Assembly (NCBI GenBank): GCA_006176705.1 | Contig: QRFJ01005781.1 | Coordinates: forward strand, 217,804-281,803 | From: Cocos nucifera | Taxonomy: Eukaryota > Streptophyta > Magnoliopsida > Arecales > Arecaceae | Direction of reading: 5' to 3' | Length of the DNA: 64,000 nt | Part shown: positions 45,310 through 57,627 of the stretch, one piece after another | Layout: each line of letters begins with the position of its first letter | How positions within the stretch are numbered: position 1 is the first letter of the stretch | Position numbers and translations under genes: made by a program | The notes under the pieces: model-generated | The model's input: the letters and a program-made list of their open reading frames with translations, nothing else | The model's database searches: none | Told to the model about the DNA's origin: nothing

Positions 45310-47995
45310 AATTTTTAAATAAGTGAATTCCTTCGTCTTTGGACAATTCAATAGGATATACATTTGAGCAGCCTGATGTTCATCTTCTGTAAGATATATA
45401 ACTTTTTCTTAATCAAGTGGTCTACCAAAATGTGTAAAAATTGATAGATTTTCTTCATGCTCTTCTACGACTTCTTCACCATCATCGTTATGTGATATCT
45501 TTCGATGTCTTGTGTTCATATGTGGTTCGACATAATGAGCACAGAATGATGATGTTTCTTCAACTATGCATTGCATATTGAACCTTTAACTTTGACTTTA
45601 TTTTTCATATTATTTTTTAAATTTCTAAGATACCTGCAATGATAAAATTCACATTGAACGAATTTTATAATTGTTTACATGATGAGGATATAGATAAAAA
45701 AAATTAAACTATTTATCTCTCAAAGGGATACATCCATCGATATTGCACTGGACCCGCAATCTATGCTTCATAAGCCAAATGCATAGGAAGATGCTCGATA
45801 GAGTCAAAGAAACTTGGGGGGAATATATGCTCTAGCTTATAAATGATAAAAGGAATCTCTTCATTTATTCGTAACATGTCTCTCTTTTGGATTATAGTCG
45901 AAGTTAGCTCTTTGAAGAAATTACTCAATTCTATCAATGCATGCCAAACATTTGCTGGCAATAGTTCATGAAATGCTATGGGGAGTAATCTTTGCATAAA
46001 AATATGACAATCATGACTTTTCATTCCAAATAGCTTCAACTTTCGCATGTCCACACATCTGCCCATGTTTGACACATATCCATCTAGGAATCTCAAATTT
46101 TTAAGCCACTTGCACAACACTGCTTTTGACTGTTTGTCCAGAGCGTAACATGTCTTTGGATATTTTCCCATCGCCTCATTCTATTCCAACTCAGGTCGAT
46201 GACATAGTTCCTTTAAATCTTCTCTTGATTTGGCATTGTCCTTAGTCTTTCCTTCAACATTCATTATCGTGTTGAAAATATTTTCAAATACATTTTTCTC
46301 GATGTGCATAACATCAAGGTTGTGTCGAAAGAGGTTCGTATTCCAATAAGGCAAATCCCAAAAAATGCTTCATTTCTTCCAACCACTAATCTTAGCAATG
46401 TGGGAGTTACTCTCATCTGCACCCAGATCTATAACCTTCATTAATCCCAAATCATCTATTTGTTTCAAAATCTTAACACTAGATAGAATGGGTGGAGCCC
46501 ATTTTGTTACTATTTTGTTCTTTCTAAAAGCTATTTTGTTCCTTCTGAACGAATGACTGAGAGGTAAGAACTTATGGTGATTGTCAAACCATGATTGTTT
46601 ACGACTATTTGTCAGAGTAAATGCATCTAACTTCGTCATGCAATACAGACAAGTGGTCCTACCTATGATACTCCATCCTAACAATATTGAATATGCAGGA
46701 AAATCACTTATCGTCCACATAAGTGCAACATGCATTTAAAAATTATTCTTCTTTGAAACATCGTATGTTTCAATCCCAACGTCCTACAACTGTTTCAACT
46801 CTACAATTAGGGGCTGCAAGTGCACATCCAACTTATCTTTTGGATTTCGGGGATCAGGAATAATTACAATTAAGAACATATACTCCTCCTTCATACACAA
46901 CCAAGGAGGCAAGTTGTATGAAGTGACAATGATAGGCCAAGGAGAATATTATTGATCTGACTGTCCAAATGGTTGAAATCCATCAGTGCACAGTCCTAAT
47001 CTTACATTTCAAATTTCTGATGCAAAATAATGATATGTTTTATTGAAATGCTTTCATGCGGGTGCGTCTGAATAATGATGCATAACCCCTTCTTCAGCCT
47101 CATGCTTAGCGTGCCATCTCATTTCCTTCGCGATTGCATTTGATGCATATAGACTTCGCAACCTTGGCATGAGGGAAAAGTAATACATCTTCTTATATGG
47201 AACATTGATTTTATGCTTATAAGATCCTCCTCTTCGCCGCTTGTACCTTGGATGCTCATAGAATTTACAACTTGTTAATTTACTGTCTTCGCCCCAATAT
47301 ATCATACATCCATTATTACAGCAATAAAACTTCTCTACTGGTAGTCCCAAGGCTTGGACCAACTTCTTTGTGTTGTAGAAGTTGTCTATCATTACATTAT
47401 CAGTCGGCAACATTTCTTTCATAAATTGGCAGATGTCATCAAAACGTCTCTCAGACAAATGATGTTCTACCTTTATATTCAACATTCTCGCGATAGCTGA
47501 TAACTGCGAATGATTTTCACAACCTGGCCATACCTCCTATTCAGCAGCTCCTAACATGTCATATAATTTCTGAGGCGATGGATTTGGAGGTTTCTCCATT
47601 TCATTTGAAAAGAAATCAGGACCTACAGCATCCATTACCATCTGCTGGTATGTATTGGATGATGTAGTCTCAACATCTGGAACAGACACTTCTATCCTAA
47701 ATTACATGTTTTCATTAACTTCAACATTCACTCTTTTGGTTTTCCTATGCAGAATCCATTGATAATAATTTGGTACAAAGCCATATTTCATCAAATGATA
47801 CCTAACCGTATTCTCGTCAACAAAGCTATGATTCTGATACTTATAAAAATTACATGGACACTTGAGTTTATCCCTGTCCATACATTCTGGATGTCTTTTA
47901 GCAAAATCAATAAATTCCCCTAAACCTTGCAAGAAATCTTGATTTAATAGGTCATCCTTAAGCCTAGAATACATCCACATCCGATCCAAACTCAT
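45310..47995 (-). pseudogene. TNP2-type transposase of CACTA-D
   Basis: Start M at 47995. Transposase-associated domain 47995-47702 (FIDFAKRHPECMDRDKLKCPC, VRYHLMKYGFVPNYYQW). TNP2 domain from 47485: YNTKKLVQALGLPVEKFYCCNNGCMIYWGED, a Cys-rich turn, then RLRSLYASNAIAKEMRWHAKH. After stops it continues VRLGLCTDGFQPFG, YNLPPWLCMKEEYMF, ALMWTISDFPAYSILLGWS, NLDVMHIEKNVFENIFNTIMN. DUF4218 lies at 46171-45761 (GMKSHDCHIFMQRLLPIAFHELLP, SFFDSIEHLPMHLAYEA) and runs on to VEETSSFCAHYVEPHMNTRH and EHQAAQMYILLNC (about 45590-45350). It ends abruptly at the left terminus, so the DUF4216 part is missing. At least five in-frame stops. Role: CACTA excision and integration. Confidence 0.85.
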
Positions 47996-47999
47996 GTTG

Positions 48000-48296
48000 T
48001 CAATCTATACTATTATCAGAGAATATTAGCTTTTCATGCAATTATTAAATATATAACATGTACCTAAACCCCTTATAGCTCCATTTTTACATTGAAAGAT
48101 AAGGACCAAGCCCAATCGAAAATGCAATGTCACTTCCAACAAAGATAGATAATGTATGTCCATTTAGAAATTAATGCAATGGGTTTCTAAGTTTAAGAAA
48201 AACTCTACCAAAAATCTAGTAGAATTTTTCTATAAAATTTCAAACATCATCAAAAAATTAATATAAAATCAAACATCATTAAAAAATAAAAATAAA
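48000..48296. other. CACTA-D intron upstream of the transposase
   Basis: AT-rich and non-coding, leading into the microsatellite. Confidence 0.5.
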
Positions 48297-48413
<117 letters not shown>

Positions 48414-48469
48414 TTGATAGTAAAAAAAATAAAAAATGAAGAAAGCCAAACCACAACCACATGGTGGCT

Positions 48470-49190
48470 AGTTGGGTTTTATTAGTTTTCCGAATCATCT
48501 AAAACCTATAATCCACTGCTCCCGGTCAATAGACTCGGTATTGTTAAAAACAAATTCATCCATGCCATCCCGGACGGCGGAGGAGGGGGAGGGAGGAGGG
48601 AGCCAAGTAGAGGAGGAGGCGGAGGGAGGGGGCCGAGCGGAAGTGGAAAAGGTGGAGGGAGGAGATCGATCCCATATGGAGGAGCAGGCAAAGGGGTGAG
48701 GAAGCCAAGTGGAGGAGGAGGCAGAGGGAGGAGGGAGCTGGGCGGAGGGTGGAGCAAAGGAGGTAGAGGCAGAGGGGGGAGGGATTCGAGCGAAGGAGGA
48801 GGCGAAGGTAGGATGTCCCGCCACTTGGAGGAGGAAGAGGCGGAGGGGGGAGGGAGCCGAGCAGAGGAGGTGAAGGGGGTAGGAAGCCAAGCAGAGAGAG
48901 GGAGGTCCCGGACAGTGGAGAAGGAGGCAGAGGGGGAGGGGGTCAATCGGAGGAGGCAGAGGGAGGAGGTCACGGATGGAGGAGGCGGAGAGCCGATTCC
49001 TATTCACCATAGATTTGGAGGGAAAAAAAGGATTTATAATTACTCACCAAAGGAGGCTGTCGTCGATCCCACCACCGTTCGCTATCGTCGATCCCACCAC
49101 CACCGCTATCGCTGCCAGTTGGTTGAGGTCTTCAACAAAATCGAGTAGTCAGGAAGGAAAGTCAAGAAGGGCATGAATAGTAAAAAAAGA
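48470..49190 (-). promoter_or_regulatory. C-rich leader region of CACTA-D
   Basis: The plus strand is a run of GGAGGAGG..GGAGCC imperfect repeats (48550-49000); the minus strand is C-rich, as in the leaders of A, B and C, and lies upstream of the transposase. Proline/serine-rich ORFs of 155-171 codons occur in overlapping frames and are not supported as genes. 49045-49140 contains CGTCGATCCCACCACC-type repeats. Confidence 0.5.
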
Positions 49191-49199
49191 GAGAATTAC

Positions 49200-49435
49200 A
49201 TGAATTATAGTTAAAAAAAAGAAAAATTAGCAACGGAAATAATTTTGTTGCTAAAATAGACACCAAATTACCATTTCATTTCTAATTTAAAAAGCCAAAA
49301 ATTCAACCCACTTCTACATTTTGGTGTAAATAAAAAAATTGCTAAATTAATTTTAGTGGATACATGAACTAGGAGAAATTATCGATATGAGAATAATTAA
49401 AAGATGGTCATCATCAAATATTTTCACAATTAAAA
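49200..49435. repeat. CACTA-D subterminal region left of the Helitron
   Basis: Contains AATTAGCAACGGAAATAATT and its inverse TTTTGTTGCTAAAAT, the motif family that fills 61690-62322. Confidence 0.65.
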
Positions 49436-49925
49436 CTAGTCGAAGACCCATGCATTGTGCAGGATACATAATTATGGGATGTAATTATTAAAATTTTTAA
49501 TAATAAATATTCATAATAAATATTTTTTATTTTTTTAATAATTAATTAATTATATATAATATATTTTTTTATTATTTTATAAAATAATATTTTATTTTAT
49601 ATTTTTTTTATTTTTGTACCTTTTATGCGTCCGTCGGTGCAGCTGCATCCCCTATCGCCCCATCATGGCTCTCCTCTCTTGGCAGATGCCAATCCTGATC
49701 GCATCTATGTCTCTTCTCTTCTTCTCATACCTTCTCCACACCATTCCTTGCCGCCCCACCCTCTGCCAATCCACCACCACTCTTTTCTCTCGATAAATGT
49801 CGATTCCGATTGTACCTCCCGATACTCCTATCGGTACTGCTACCTCCGGCACCACCACTGAAGAAAGAGAGAGAAACTCTCTCTTCTTTTTTTTCTTTCT
49901 TTTTTTTATAAAATAATATTTTATT

Positions 49926-49930
49926 ATTAT
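49926..49930. repeat. Left target-site duplication ATTAT of the Sirevirus
   Basis: ATTAT precedes TGTTGCCC and recurs at 60930-60934. Confidence 0.75.
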
Positions 49931-51597
49931 TGTTGCCCAGCAAGACAACCCAAGAGGGGGGTGAATATGGTTTTTTAAAATTTAAACAAGTAGTGTGGTA
50001 TTTTCAAAAACTAGTGATGTGTTGAAGTGTGTTGTGGTTCTATGTTACAGAAGTATAATAGAAGTGATGAGATAAGACAATTACAAACATAAGAAAATTT
50101 ATAATGGCTCGGTGCTTCTTGTATCTACATTCACTCCTCAAGATCCACTTGAAAATTTTACTATAATCTCTTCAAGATTACAGTCGGATAGTTTTTCAAG
50201 GCTCACAATCCAAAATCTAGTTAGTTTTACACCGAATCACCAACCATAACCTAATACTAAGCCAACTCTTGGCTTACAATCTAATTTTCAAGCTTGGATA
50301 GACCTTTTCCTTAGCTTCGAAATTCTATTGAAGCTAAGTTACAAGAAGAATAAAGACTACACAACAAAAACAAAAATAAAGCTTCTTTAACGAGCAAGTA
50401 AGTCGATGACGCTTGTGGAATCTTCTTTGAAGGAAGTTTTTAAATTGATTGAGCTTGTCTTCTTGCTGAAAAGAATCTCTTGATTTGATATTTCTTAGAG
50501 TTGAGAGTTGAATGCTCTCTATTCAAGACTTTTGGACTCTTTCTCTTAACTTTTGATTCTTCTCAAATGATTGAAATGGTCAAGTCACTTCCCCCAAGTG
50601 TTTTATAGCTTATTTTCCACGTTTGATAGGTTGGAGAAGGTTTTTGATCATTGGAGGACTAAAAAGAGCCATTTGGAATAATTCTGCACAGTTTTGTACA
50701 TTTTGTAGAAACTAACCATTAGAGCTCAAGTCAAATCTTGAGTTGACTCATTCCTCAGCTCGAGATATTTCTTTCTGCTTGTTCCTTTGCCCATTCCTTC
50801 GCTCGAGATCTTTTTCTTTGCTTGTTCATCCACTTAAGAGCTTTTTCTCTACTCGTTCATATGCTCGAGTTCTTTTTCTCTGCTCGTTCCTTCACTCGAG
50901 GGCTCAGGCATGAAAATCATATTCTGTGTTTTACTGAGACCTCAACTCATGGACCTCGAGTCGACTCGAGCCTTCGCTCGAGACCGTTTCAACTTTTGTC
51001 CCAAAAATCATGTCTTCTATATTTTTTCTGTGACTTCGACTCGTGAACCTCAAGTCGACTCGAGCCTCCACTCGAGACCATTTCAACTTTTGTCCTGAAA
51101 ATTGTCTTCTATATTTTTCTTGTGACTTCGACTCATGAATCTCGAGTCGACTTGAGCCTCCGCTCGAGATCCTCCAAACTTCATCCTGAAAATTCTATTC
51201 TCTATATTTTTCTGCAACTTCAGCTCGAGAATCTTGAATCGACTTGAGCCTCTGCTCGAGATCATGCTATCTGAAACTTTTGCATGCCAGTTTTGTATCA
51301 GCTCGAGCAGAATAAGGAGTCAGCTCAAGGGCTTTTTATGCTGAAAAACTATAACTTGTCCAGATATTTTTTTCTTCAATTTTAGTTTTGAGATGTCTCT
51401 TTCAAGCCTTGCTTTAGGTATTATTCTTGCCTCAAAAGTCTTCAATATTTCCTCAATGATCCTTAAATGCACTTTTTAGAGATTTTCCATTTAATACTCT
51501 ATAATTCATCGTGAAACATGATCTCAACTAATTCATTAGTCAAAATAATATACTCAAATGTTTTGTTCATCATCAAAATCAATCCTTGAGGTTAACA
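49931..51597 (-). repeat. 3' LTR of the Sirevirus
   Basis: 1667 bp, TGTTGCCCAGCAAG to TTGAGGTTAACA, with intact TG..CA ends. 50750-51260 contains four or five 70-80 bp tandem repeats built on CTCGAGTCGACTCGAG-type palindromes followed by CCTCCGCTCGAGA. ORFs 50822-51046 and 50910-51098 only translate these. Confidence 0.92.
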
Positions 51598-51613
51598 GTC
51601 TTTCTTTGTTTGA
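51598..51613 (-). other. Polypurine tract of the Sirevirus
   Basis: Minus strand reads CAAACAAAGAAAGAC directly before the 3' LTR. Confidence 0.75.
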
Positions 51614-52549
51614 TGATGACAAAATTTTGAGTATATGAGCAAGAGATATACAATGACATGAATGCATTTTGGAACATCTTCAATATGCTAAAAACTAATC
51701 CCTTTACATAGTTTCATATTTAGCTCCCCTTCAATTTATGCTCATATTTTTAATATATTTTATCACTTTAGAGTTAAATTTTTAGTTTGTGCTTATTTAA
51801 GTGATAATCTACCAACATTTATCATTTATATGTAATAGGCATGAATTCTCCTCATTGAGCAGTCATGTGCCAAACTTGCGTTTGGTATACAGAGTATGTA
51901 TCATTGCATAATTTTTATAATTAATTATACTATGTTTAAAGTTCTATTAGTATGAATACTAATTGGCATACATTTTATATAATTAAACATGTTTAGTGCA
52001 ATACAACAAGATTAATATATGCTCATGTACATCTTACATCTTACAATTTATCTAAAAGAGAAAAAACTAGTAAAACAAGCTAAAAATTCTGGATTTCACA
52101 AGCTAAAAATTCTGAATTTAAATATTGAATGTGTGTATGCTCATATATACATACCTTACTCCCCCTTTTTGTGTGTATGCTCATATATACATATCTTACT
52201 CTTTCTTTTTGTCATCATCCCAAAAGATAGCCATTGCATGAGAACATATCAAGAGATTTATTCAATGAAAGAGTAAGTAGCCATATAAATGTGTTTTTCA
52301 TTACATTCACAAAATGAGTGTATTCTCAACACACAAAGGTACAATAAAACACCAAGTTCAAGACAAGACTAAGTTAAACCATTATATATATGAGTGCCCA
52401 AGAAGTACCTAACATAAAGTGACATACAAACATATACTCCTCAAGAAATACCTAACATAGGTCTAAGGACAATAAATATCGAGACATCATCCCCCTATGA
52501 GGCTACTTATCATCAGAAGGGATCTCTAATGTCTTGAATGAGGCTCGTG
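51614..52549 (-). other. Non-coding region before the 3' LTR
   Basis: AT-rich. A 32-bp segment around GTGTGTATGCTCATATATACAT is repeated in tandem (about 52128-52195). No coding motif. Confidence 0.5.
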
Positions 52550-54300
52550 AGGTGGAAGGTCTGGCTCTCCTGCTCCTGGTCCTAATAGATAGCTCAACTA
52601 TCTATGAGGGAGTAGATCCCATATGAGTATAGACCCTCAATGGTGGTCTACTCTCACTCGTGGATTCTTGAGTAGACTGATCAGATGACATAGGTGGAGC
52701 CGGAGGATGAGGCATCGCTGCTCTAGCCGCTGCATCGACTGCTGCTACTGCTGGTATTGCACCTGGAGCAAGTATCTCGATCTTTCCTATCAGACTGCCC
52801 ATAGCTTCAAGCACTGAGATGATGCTCTGCTGTTGTGCCTGTTCTATCCCAGTAATGGCTGCCATCATCTCTGTCTCTCCAGATTTGACTCTCCCACTAA
52901 GCTGAGCAAGCTCCTCAATAATACTAGAGTGATCAGTGGGTGTGACATGTGTGTGCTCCCTCTGCTCTAAAATGATAAGCCTTTGAGATATAGATCTCAT
53001 CTATGCCTGCACACCCTCCACCCTTTTAGATAAATCCTATATGTCTCTACTAACTTTGGTAGAAATCATATATTTGCCAGCCTCTCCATGGATGCAGAGT
53101 TAGTAGGCGGTGGCTGAGAGAATCTGCCTATGGATGGAGCTCGAGGAGACATGGGCGTACTAGGGTCAGGTGCATTCTCGGTTGCAATAGGAGTAGAGGG
53201 CTCTTTTGCCTCCACTACTCTAGACGCTCTCCTCTCTTGACCAGAAATGTTCTTTACTCATCTTTTTTTCTTCATATGATACTACATTTTGGTCAGAGCT
53301 CTCATGTCATAGACATCAAAATGGGATAACCTCTTACTGCCTTCATTCTCCAAGGGTACTCCTACTGTCTCAAAGATCCTGGTCAAGACCATGCCATAGG
53401 AAAAACACACCTTATTCCTAGATGCTGCCTCTCTCATCTGATGCATCATAATCCCTGATAAATTTATCTGTGTTCCCTGAACCATCAGATACATCATACA
53501 TAGCTCTCTTTCAGACAAAGTTATGCCTTCCTAACTTAGGAATGAAAATCCCACCACTGATGTGATGTAAAACTCTCATCTTCATAGATAAGGTGGGTGC
53601 TAGAACATCCCCTACAATGTCATCTCTCCCGATAATAAGCTTCAACCCTTCCTTCTTGTCAGATATCTTATCTGGAATGTATCCTTGTCTAGTGATGCTA
53701 AAAATGTGTGCCAAATCCTCCTCTGTTACTTCAACCTATATTCCTTTGACTATGGTCATAATTTCAGAAGATCCCCTTTTTAGGTTTCAATAAAATTCCC
53801 TAACTAGTTTAGGATGCATAGAGATGTTCATTGTACAAAAAATTTTCCACTCCATCCTATCAATCCAAAGTCCAATAGAAAAATTATAACTTTCAAAGAA
53901 CTCGAAATCAATTCTCCTTCCCATTGCAGTAGCTCTAGCGGCCATCCTAGCAATAGGTGAAGGTGGCGGAGGGGGTGAACTTGGTATACCTTGATCTTGT
54001 TGAATTTCTTCTTAAATGGGTTCCTACGAAGGATTGAGAAATCTCAATAGGTTTGGATGCTACCCATTCCATTCTGGCTTTTCTTCTCCTCTCCCGTTCT
54101 TCAGCTTCATAGGTGTTATAAATCTTCCACACTCACATTTCTCCAACCATTTTGATCCAAATCTAAATCCTAACTTCACGAATCTAAGGGAGTAGTTGGT
54201 AAGGAGGCAAGCAGACACTATTAGATTGAGTTTGGAGGGAAGAGGAACCCTTAGCTCGTCGAAACGAAGGAGTTCTAGGGCATCACGAATAATCATGGGT
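52550..54300 (-). pseudogene. Extra gene after pol: plant transposon-protein-like domain
   Basis: Minus-strand frames in order: 54296-54060, RLIARMAARATAMGRRIDFEFF-type sequence near 53950, then a stretch that reads through single stops as LVREFY, NLKRGSSEIMTIVKGI, VEVTEEDLAHIF (about 53800-53690). Next are 53714-53511 (GYIPDKISDKKEGLKLIIG, VLHHISGGIFIPKLGRHN) and 53518-53282 (ELCMMYLMVQGTQINLSGIM, NKVCFSYGMVLTRIFE). A low-complexity, partly coiled tail follows at 53000-52602 (LEQREHTHVTP, PPAPPMSSDQSTQ). The VREFY-NL..V.G pattern and what follows resemble the putative plant transposon protein domain often annotated near retroelements. I see no signal peptide or membrane segment, so an envelope function is not supported. 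Broken by at least six stops or shifts. Confidence 0.6.
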
Positions 54301-54891
54301 CCATTTTATTCGCCTGTTGCCCTGACCCACGAGTTGACTTATGATTTTGAACTAGTTTATCGAGTTGACTCGAGTAATGGATCTGAAACTTTTAAAGTTT
54401 CAATAAAAATTTTGGCATTTAAACAATGTCAAGATATTTTCCTTATTGTTGATAATTGATTAAGTACATAAAATCTGATTCTTTGGATTTAATTTGATTT
54501 ACCTTGAATTATTGAAAATGAAATTTAATCAAGTTGATAACTAAGTTCTAGTTCTCTTCTAATGATGTTGAATCTTTCTTCATTAAAAAATTTTATGAAT
54601 ATATCAGTTAATTATTTATCAGTATAGATAAATTTAAGTGTCATATCATTATTTTGAATATGATCTCTTATGAAGTGATGTCTTATTTCAATATGTTTGG
54701 ATCTTGAGTGTTGAATTAGATTTTTGGTTAAATTGATTGCATTTGTATCATCACATCTCATGGGTATCTTATTAAGTTTAAATCTAAAATCTTCTAATTA
54801 TTGTTTGATCCATAGAATTTATTCACAACAACTTTCAACAGCAATATATTCGGCCTCCGCTATGGATAGTACTACAGAGTTTTGTTTCTTA

Positions 54892-56120
54892 CTAAACCAA
54901 GAAATTAAATTTACTCCAATGAATTGACGTGTCACTAGTACTTTTTCTATCAAGTTTACAACCAACAAAATCAGCATCAGAATAATTAATTAATTCAAAT
55001 TGAAATGATCTATCATACCATAATCCTATATTAAGTGTCCTAGATAAGTATCTGAAAATTCTTTTAACAGCAAACAAATATGATTCTCTAGGATCTAATT
55101 GATGCCTAGCACACATGCAAACACTGAATACTATATCTGATCTACTTGCAGTAAAATAGAGTGAGCCAATCATATCTTTATACAATTTTGTGTCTACTTT
55201 CTTATCCTTCTCATCTTTGTCAAGTTTATATGATGTACTCATCGGTGTACCAATTGGTCTTGAGCTCTCCATCCTAAACTTCTTAAGTATTTTTTTTATG
55301 TATTTCATTTGGTTAATGAAGATCCCTTCTTCATTTTGCATGATTTGGAGTCTGAAAAAGAAATTTAATTCTTTCATCATGCTCATTTCGAACTCACCCT
55401 GCATTAGCTTAGCAAATTCTTGACAAAGGGATTCATTAATGGCACCAAAAATGATATCATCCACATATATTTATATAATTAATACATTGTCATCTTTTCT
55501 TTTTATGAATAAGGTTTTATCTATATTTTTCTTAGTAAATTCATTATCTAATAAGAATTTACTTAATCTTTTATACCATGCACGTGAGGCTTGTTTTAGT
55601 CCATATAAAGCTTTATGTAATTTAAACACATGATTTGGAAATGTATGATTTTTAAATCTAGGTGGCTGTTCAACATACACTTCCTCGGCTATATAACCAT
55701 TAAGAAATGTACTCTTTACATCCATTTGATATAATTTAAAATTCATGAAATATGCAAATGCAAGCAATAGTCTAATTGCTTCTAATCTAGCTACTGGGAT
55801 AAAGATTTCATCAAAATCAATGCCTTCCTGATTGTATCCTTTTACCACTAATCTAGCTTTATTTCTTACGATGGTACCATGTTCATCTAGTTTATTTTTA
55901 TATACCCATTTAGTTTTAATTATTGAATAGTTATTTAGTCTATCAACTAGAGTCCAAATCTTATTTCTTTCAAATTAATTTAATTTCTCTTTCATGATAT
56001 CGATCCAACATGGATCATTTTTAGCTTTTTCTATTGATTTAGGTTCAATTTGTGACAAAAGCTAAGTAATTATTTATATTTCTAAGATAAGATCGTGTTT
56101 TTACTCCTTGTGATGGATCA
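54892..56120 (-). pseudogene. Reverse transcriptase and RNase H of the Sirevirus
   Basis: The first part is badly eroded (about 56120-55850). 55848-55471 reads GYNQEGIDFDEIFIPVARLEAIRLLLAF, YQMDVKSTFLNGYIAEEVYVEQP and HKALYGLKQASRAWYKRLS. A TAA at 55471-55473 interrupts the frame just before IYVDD (Asp-Asp codons at 55456-55461). Then 55464-54892 reads MDDIIFGAINESLCQEFAKLMQ, MKELNFFFRLQIMQ, SRPIGTPMSTSYKLDKDE, YKDMIGSLYFTASRSDI and the RNase H part SDADFVGCKLDRKSTS. The catalytic Asp pair is kept; one stop before it would end translation. Confidence 0.92.
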
Positions 56121-56639
56121 CCGATTATTAGATTTTTAGGATGTCCATGTGCATACTTCCATTCTTTTGGTAACTCCTCTCTTAGGTTATGAGAAGGCTC
56201 TTCATTCTTTTCTTCTTCATTGTTTTGAGGTGGTGTATCTTTTAGTATGATATTATCTATCTTATTATTTAGATCACTTACATCCTCATCTAGGATATTT
56301 TCTTTCCTAGATATTTTGTCACTATATTCATCAAAGATAACATGAATTGATTCTTCAACAATGAGAGTTCTCTTGTTAAAGACTCTATATGCCTTGCTTG
56401 ATGGAGAATATCCTAAGAAGATACCCTCATCTGACTTGGCATTGAATTTTTTTAAGTTATCTTTTTCATTATTAAGTATGAAACACTTATATCCAAAAAC
56501 ATGAAAATAGTTGATATTTAATTTTCTATCTTTTCAAAGCTTATATGGGGTTTTCTTTAAAATAGGCCTTATTAAAATATAGTTTAGTGTGTAACATACA
56601 GTATTTATTGTCTTAGCCCAAAAGTATCTAGGTAAATTA

Positions 56640-57600
56640 CTTTCACACTACATAGTTTATGCCATTTTTTTAATGTGCGATTTTTTTTCTACTACATTTT
56701 GTTACGGAGTTTTAGGTGTAGAAAAATTATGATCAATTCCCTTTTCATTACAAGAGTTTTCAAATTATTGATTTTCAAATTTGGTACGATGATCACTACG
56801 TATGCATACAATTGATGTGTTTTTTTCATTTAAGACCTTTCGATAAAATTTAGAAAATACATGGAAGGCTTCATCTTTCTGTGCCAAAAATATCATCCAA
56901 GTGAATCTTAAAAGATCATCTATAATAACAAGACCATACTTTTTGCCTCTTAGATTAGTAGTCCTTGTGGGTCCAAATAGATTCATGTGTAGCAATTATA
57001 AAGGTCTAAAAGTTGAAATCATGCCTTTTGGTTTAAAGGAGTTCCTAGTTTATTTTCCAAATTGACATGCATCATAAATATAATTCTTTTCATAATTTAA
57101 TTTTGGTAATCCTCTTACAAGATCTTTCTTGATTAATTTTAAAAGTAAATCCATACTATAATGATCTAATCTACGATGCTACAACCAACTGATTTCATTG
57201 ACTTTGGCATCCATTGCTACAAGACATGACTATTTTTCATGTGTACATCATCGAGATCCACCATGTATATATTATTGTGTCTATATCCTATGAACATGAT
57301 ATCATTATCATTGGGACTAGATACAATACATAATAAAGATTCAAATGTAACCTTAAATCCTTTATCACAAAATTGACTAATACTAAGCAAATTATGTTTT
57401 AACTCATCAACTAGTAATACATTTTGAATAGAAGTAGGAGTAATACGAATGTTATTGACGTCAATAATGTGCCCCTTTCTATTGTCACCAAATGTAACCA
57501 CTCTTCCTTCTTTAGGCTCAAAAGTGATAAATTGAGATTTATCACCCATCTACGTCTTGAACAATTACTATCAAGATATCAAAGTCGTTTCTTATCACAG
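56640..57600 (-). pseudogene. Protease and integrase of the Sirevirus
   Basis: The protease site is degenerate (YLDSNCS where DSGCS is usual, near 57585-57560) with a frameshift after it. 57549-57217 follows (GDKSQFITFEPKEGRVVTFGDN, ELKHNLLSISQFCDKGF, pre-integrase region). The integrase core at 56995-56765 begins LHMNLFGPTRTTNLRGKKYGLVIID: the first catalytic Asp is Asn. The second is present in IRSDHRTKFEN. Downstream NEKGIDHNFSTPKTP, stop, QNVVEKK keeps the Glu. Several stops in 57200-57000. Confidence 0.88.
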
Positions 57601-57627
57601 GCTGCAAGACACTCATACATAAGAAAA

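Noticed and set aside
48495..49010. 171-codon ORF on the minus strand rich in Pro, Ser and Leu
   Set aside because: It comes from GGAGGAGG repeats, open in two frames at once, and has no domain.
52550..54300. Envelope gene of an endogenous retrovirus
   Set aside because: I see no signal peptide, transmembrane segment or cleavage motif. The blocks resemble a plant transposon-protein domain.
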